Assembly: GCF_027622875.1 (NCBI RefSeq)
Contig: NZ_JAPZVP010000024.1
Coordinates: 19,653 to 83,652, forward strand
From: Glycomyces luteolus
GTDB taxonomy: Bacteria; Actinomycetota; Actinomycetes; Mycobacteriales; Micromonosporaceae
DNA length: 64,000 bases
Direction: 5' to 3'
Part shown: one piece after another, positions 60,684 to 64,000 of the stretch
Numbering within the stretch: the first letter of the stretch is position 1
How the letters are laid out: every line of letters begins with the position of its first letter
Made by a program: the position numbers and the translations under genes
Notes under the pieces: generated by a model
What the model was told of the DNA's origin: nothing
The model's input: the letters and a program-made list of their open reading frames with translations, nothing else
Database searches by the model: none

Positions 60684-61907
60684 TTAAGGCTTGTCCTCGG
60701 GCTCGTTGAGGAGGCCTTTGGCGAAGGCCCCGTCGAGCAGGTCGGCGCCTTTGGTCATGACCGGTCGCAGTTGGTGGCGGTAGACGGTGGCGGTCGTGGT
60801 GGTGTTGGCGTGGCCGACGAGGTCGGCGATGAGCTCCAGCGTGGCGCCGTTGTCGGACATGAGTGACACGAACGAGTGGCGCAGTTCGCGCGGTGTCCAG
60901 GATCCGGGGATCTCGGCTTTGGCGACGACGGCGCGGAACTGGTCGCGGATGACTTGCGCCTGCTGGACGGTGTCGTTGCGGGTGCCGAAGACGTAGACGA
61001 TGCCCTCGGACTTCCAGCCGTGCGCCGCGCGCCACGTCTGCTGCTGTTCGCGGTGGGCGAGGAGCAGTGCGACGATGAAGTCGGGCAGGGCGATGGTCCG
61101 CCGGCTCTTCAGTGTCTTCGTGTCGCCGCCCTCGCGGACCGACCGCCACACTTCGACATGGGGGGGCAGGTCCTCGAGGTGCTTGCCTCCGCACGAGCAG
61201 GATTGGCCCTTGACCGGGTTGAGGTGGGTGTGCGCCCACTCCAGGGGCCGGGCCTCCTCGGTGCGGACGCCGGTGAACATCGACAGCGCGATGTAGGCAT
61301 GGATCGGCCGGCCCTTGCTGGCTGACAGGAGCGCCTTCCCTTGGTCGAGGGTGAGCGCTTTGCTCGGCCGTCCTTCTTTGCCCTTGGGGGCTTTGACGAG
61401 TGCGGCGACGTTGCGCCGGACCCGGTTGCGTCCTTCGGCGAACTTGATGATCCGCCGCAGCGTGAACAGGCGCCGCCGCACCGAGGACGTCGCGAGGGCC
61501 TCGGCCATGGTGTCGAGTCAGGCGTCGACGTCGTCGGCTTTGAGCTCCTTGAGCTTCGCCGGACCCAGATGCGGAATGATCCACTTCTCGGCATGGATGC
61601 GCAGCTCGTTGACCGTGGCAGGGATCAGCCCGCGAACCCCGTTCTCGAGGAAGTCCCGACAGGCCTGCTCGACGGTGTACTTCTCACCCAGATCGATGCC
61701 GTCGTCGAAGTCCTCCTTGAGCTCCTTGAGTTTGGCGCGGACTTCGCGCTGAGTGCTGCCGCTGACCTTCGGGCGGTGGCGGGTGCCGTCGGGCCTGATG
61801 CCGAGCGAGATCGAGCCGAAGTAGCACTTTTTCGACTCGTCCCAGTAGATCGACCCGTCGCCTTTGCGGGCCTGCTTGCGCCCGGTGGGCTTCTTCGCGT
61901 CAGTCAT
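60684..61907 (-). pseudogene. int: Second tyrosine recombinase (integrase), in-frame TGA at a conserved Trp
   Basis: The frame from ATG 61907 (MTDAKKPTGRKQARKGDGSI) to stop 60684 aligns along its length with the integrase at 13441-14727: shared SKALTL, IALSxFTGxRTEEARPLEW, SCG, PRELRH and VYRHQLRPV. At 61520-61518 a TGA follows ADDVDA, exactly where the intact homologue has Trp131 (ADEVDAWLD). The coding frame continues without a shift (LDTMAEALA). All catalytic residues lie after the stop. The gene is therefore probably inactive, unless read through or restarted at ATG 61508, which would delete the arm-binding domain. Confidence 0.88.
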
Positions 61908-62122
61908 CGGAGGCCTCCCGTACGCGGTCGGCGACCCAGGAGCGGACGTGGGCCGGGTCGTAGCGCAGGTGCTTGCCGATCCGCGCGGCTGGAGGCCCGG
62001 TCCGGTGTTTGCGCCAGGCGCGCAGGGTCTGGACTGGGACCTTGAGGTAGGCCGCGACCTGGTCGATCGACCACAGCGACTCCAGCTCCGTGTTTGTGCC
62101 GGTGGTTGGGTGGGTGGTGCAT
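61900..62122 (-). pseudogene. Excisionase-like HTH gene, probably frameshifted
   Basis: The C-terminal part encodes an excisionase/MerR-like HTH (SLWSIDQVAAYLKVPVQTLR, AWRKHRTGPPAARIG, KHLRYDPAHVRSWVADR) ending at TGA 61900, overlapping the integrase start by 8 nt, a standard xis-int arrangement. This frame has no usable start. The only good start, ATG 62122 with AAGGAG seven nt upstream, is in another frame (MHHPPNHRHKH), so a frameshift between them is likely. Confidence 0.6.
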
Positions 62123-62416
62123 GCGGTGGCTCCTTGCGTGTGGCACGGGCACCGGAGCGAGTCGCGGTCGGCCGAGGCGCTGCTCGGTGGTGAGTTTGGC
62201 CGCGAGCGTAGTCCGCGTGGCGTGAAGGGCGGTGGTGCGGTGCCGTGCGGCATCGGGCAGTGTGGCGAGTGCGGTGTGGGTGGCGCGGGTGCGCCAGAAC
62301 AGGCGGGTGGCGCGTCCCGCGAGCGGGAGCGCGGTCCAGCCGGGCAGGTCGATGGCCGCGACCGGTCCGGTCGGGGCGAGCTCGATCAGGAGCCCGTCGA
62401 CCAGGTCGCTGGGGCC
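62123..62416. other. Stretch with a possible truncated minus-strand ORF
   Basis: A minus-strand frame (LVDGLLIELAPTGPVAAIDL, RATRLFWRTRATHTALATLP) is open across this stretch but loses coherence where the SDR fragment begins (about 62417). It could be the 3' part of an element gene cut at its 5' end. I recognise no family. Confidence 0.3.
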
Positions 62417-62740
62417 TTCGACGGTCCGGAGATGCTCGCCCGAGGCTCGGGCACGATCCTGTTCACCACCGGCGCCTCGTCCGTGCGCCCGGAACTCGGT
62501 CACGACATGTTCGGCAACGTCGCCCCTGCCGCGGCGTGGCTGCGCAACTGGGCCCACGGTCTGCACGCCGCCGCCGCTCCCCGAGGAGTGCAGGTCGGCC
62601 ACATAGCGATCGGCGCGTGGATCGGCCGCCAGCCGGGCGCCACCGCATCGGAAGAGATCGCGCCGCTGTACTGGGAGCTGCACACCCAACACGACCAGGT
62701 CGAGAAGGTCTTCTTCCCCAGCGACCAACCCGCATCCTGA
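62417..62740 (+). pseudogene. 3' fragment of a short-chain dehydrogenase gene
   Basis: 107 codons beginning FDGPEMLARGSGTILFTTGA match the C-terminal half of an SDR family (strand 5 with Ser in GASSV, then NVAPAAAWLRNWAHGLHAAA, GVQVGHIAIGAWIG, QPGATASEEIAPLYWELHTQ) and end at TGA 62738. The Rossmann half is missing; the upstream sequence belongs to the element remnant. So a deletion or integration joined unrelated DNA at about 62417. Confidence 0.65.
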
Positions 62741-62759
62741 GCACACATGGTTGAGCCTT

Positions 62760-63602
62760 ACGCCCTTGGCGGGGCGCGGGGTAGAACACGGCGTTGGCCG
62801 GGCCGAAAGAGTCGCCCCACAGCCAGAACGTGTTGGCGCTGTTGGACGTCACCAGGATCGGGGCCTCGATCGCGTCGCCCTGGCGCAGACCGCTGGTGAG
62901 GGTGGTGAAGGTGTTCGGCTGGCCGGTGGTGGAGCGGGCGACGTAGAGGTTGTTGTCCGCGAGGTTCTTGTAAGCCAGGTAGAACGTGCCATTGTGGATG
63001 AGCACGTCGCCGTCGAGCACGCTGAAGCCGGGATCGAAGAAGGCTTCGGCGGCGCCCATGTTCACGAAGTCGCTGGTGTAGTTGACCATGAGGATGTCGC
63101 GGGTGCCGTTGTTGGCCGAGTAGACCACGGCGTAGCGGCCACGCGAGGCGTCCCAGAACGCGGTGGGCGCCCACGAGTGGGTGGCCAGGTCGTGGAGCTT
63201 GACGCGGCGGTAGCCGGTGAAGCTGCGCAGGTCCGTGGAGTCCCACACGTGGATGTACTGGTTGTTGAGGTGGAACACGCGTCCCTTGAGGTCGGTCGCG
63301 AGCGCGACGAAGGTGCCGTCCTGCTTGCGCAGCAGGAACGGGTCGCGAAGGCCCTCCATGCCGGCGGTCGGCGTGGCGACGGGGTTGTTCTGGTTGAGCG
63401 GCGTCCAGTCGAGGCCGTCGCTGCTGACGGCGAGGTGCAGCGCGTAGCTGTCGTCGGTCAAGTTCGGCGACTCTTTGAAGTAGGCCATGGCGTAGGCCGC
63501 GTAGGTCTGGGCATGCGCGGCGTTCGGCGCGCCAATGGCCGCTACAGCGGCCGAAGCGAGCGCGGTTTGGACAGGAGGGTACGACGAGTAGGCATTGATC
63601 AA
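62760..63602 (-). pseudogene. GH43-like secreted glycosidase, 3' truncated
   Basis: From ATG 63602 a signal peptide (to about AAHA, residue 30) leads into a five-bladed propeller typical of GH43: AYAMAYFKESPNLTDDSYAL, GLRDPFLLRKQDGTFVALAT, SWAPTAFWDASRGRYAVVYS, DGDVLIHNGTFYLAYKN. Family likeness stops near WLWGDSFGPANAVFYP (about 62775). Beyond that the frame runs without a stop into the antisense of the SDR fragment, so the true 3' end (probably including a lectin domain) is lost. Arabinofuranosidase or galactanase activity is the usual role. The 63603-63721 promoter region has ACATT-GAG-AATGT (63696-63708). Confidence 0.75.
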
Positions 63603-63779
63603 TGCCTTTCTGTGGTGTGCGAACAGTTCGAATCGGATGGTGCGCTGACAGCGGAGGTGATCGCTAACATGCGTACGGCGGCCAAGTGTGATCTAACATT
63701 GAGAATGTCAGGACTATCGATTTAAGGGTGAAGCCCCTCGGCGGTGCGTTCGACCGGGACCGGTGACGGAGCTGCACGT

Positions 63780-63808
63780 GAGCGGGTGGCCCCCCGGGCC
63801 ACCCGCTC
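63780..63808 (-). terminator. Terminator of the RICIN-domain gene
   Basis: GAGCGGGTGGCCC-CCC-GGGCCACCCGCTC, a perfect 13-bp stem, 32 nt after the stop of the minus-strand gene at 63840. Confidence 0.75.
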
Positions 63809-63839
63809 ATGCGTTCTTAAGTCGACGCGTCGGGGCGGC

Positions 63840-64000
<161 letters not shown>

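Noticed and set aside
17805..61520. Stop-codon reassignment or selenocysteine to explain in-frame TAA, TAG and TGA
   Set aside because: Three different stop codons replace ordinary residues in three unrelated genes, two of them in genes or operons with additional frameshifts. Pseudogene decay or base errors explain this better.

Overview
The window is high-GC DNA with frequent GTG and TTG starts, Shine-Dalgarno-led genes packed into ATGA-overlapping operons, and family content (secreted subtilases, beta-helix glycan enzymes with signal peptides, many TetR/MarR/GntR/HxlR/LacI regulators, FecCD and MalFG importers, a RICIN lectin domain) typical of a filamentous soil actinobacterium. I cannot name the genus from sequence alone. 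No rRNA genes, CRISPR arrays or complete tRNA genes are visible.

Layout. 1-8.2 kb: the 3' part of a secreted subtilase; a TetR-controlled group (zinc alcohol dehydrogenase, two tautomerase-like genes, TetR) whose two divergent promoters carry the same pair of operators 35 bp apart; a LuxR-type regulator; an aldo/keto reductase; and a frameshifted alpha/beta hydrolase. 8.2-13.1 kb: an IS21-like element (TGATT...AATCA ends, 6-bp AACCGG target duplication, three 21-bp repeats at each end) that carries istA/istB and, unusually, two ABC-2 permease genes plus the tail of a probable ABC ATPase gene. 13.3-60.3 kb: a 47-kb segment bounded by identical 70-nt direct repeats containing the 3' part of a tRNA-Leu gene, each repeat followed by a terminator and a tyrosine recombinase gene. 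This looks like an integrative genomic island in a tandem array.

Inside the island: a broken Baeyer-Villiger monooxygenase/lactonase operon beside an esterase, an SDR and two regulators (a possible alcohol-ketone-ester-acid route); a GH29 fucosidase; two HxlR modules (one followed by a SnoaL-like gene and a two-cassette UvrA paralogue); a second subtilase nearly identical to the one outside the island; a metal module at 31.4-42.5 kb (DsbA-like protein, TroA-like lipoprotein, BlaI/M56 pair, CopD-CtaG fusion, CopA-type ATPase, FecCD-type importer) in which two operons share an operator-like palindrome; and a 10.4-kb sugar cassette between imperfect 58-nt direct repeats (LacI, MalFG-type importer, Gfo/Idh/MocA oxidoreductase, DUF6807 protein, GntR, beta-helix enzyme). 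Next come an enolase-superfamily enzyme, a second beta-helix enzyme, another GntR regulator, a 28-codon gene with its own ribosome binding site and terminator, a VOC-family gene and a MarR regulator.

60.3-64 kb: a decayed second element (integrase with a TGA codon at a conserved Trp, apparently frameshifted excisionase) that abuts fragments of an SDR gene and a GH43 gene, then the 3' end of a RICIN-domain gene. Broken genes are numerous (hydrolase, lactonase, monooxygenase, integrase, excisionase, permease and SDR fragments), so the segment is dynamic. All family assignments come from reading motifs; no database search was possible.
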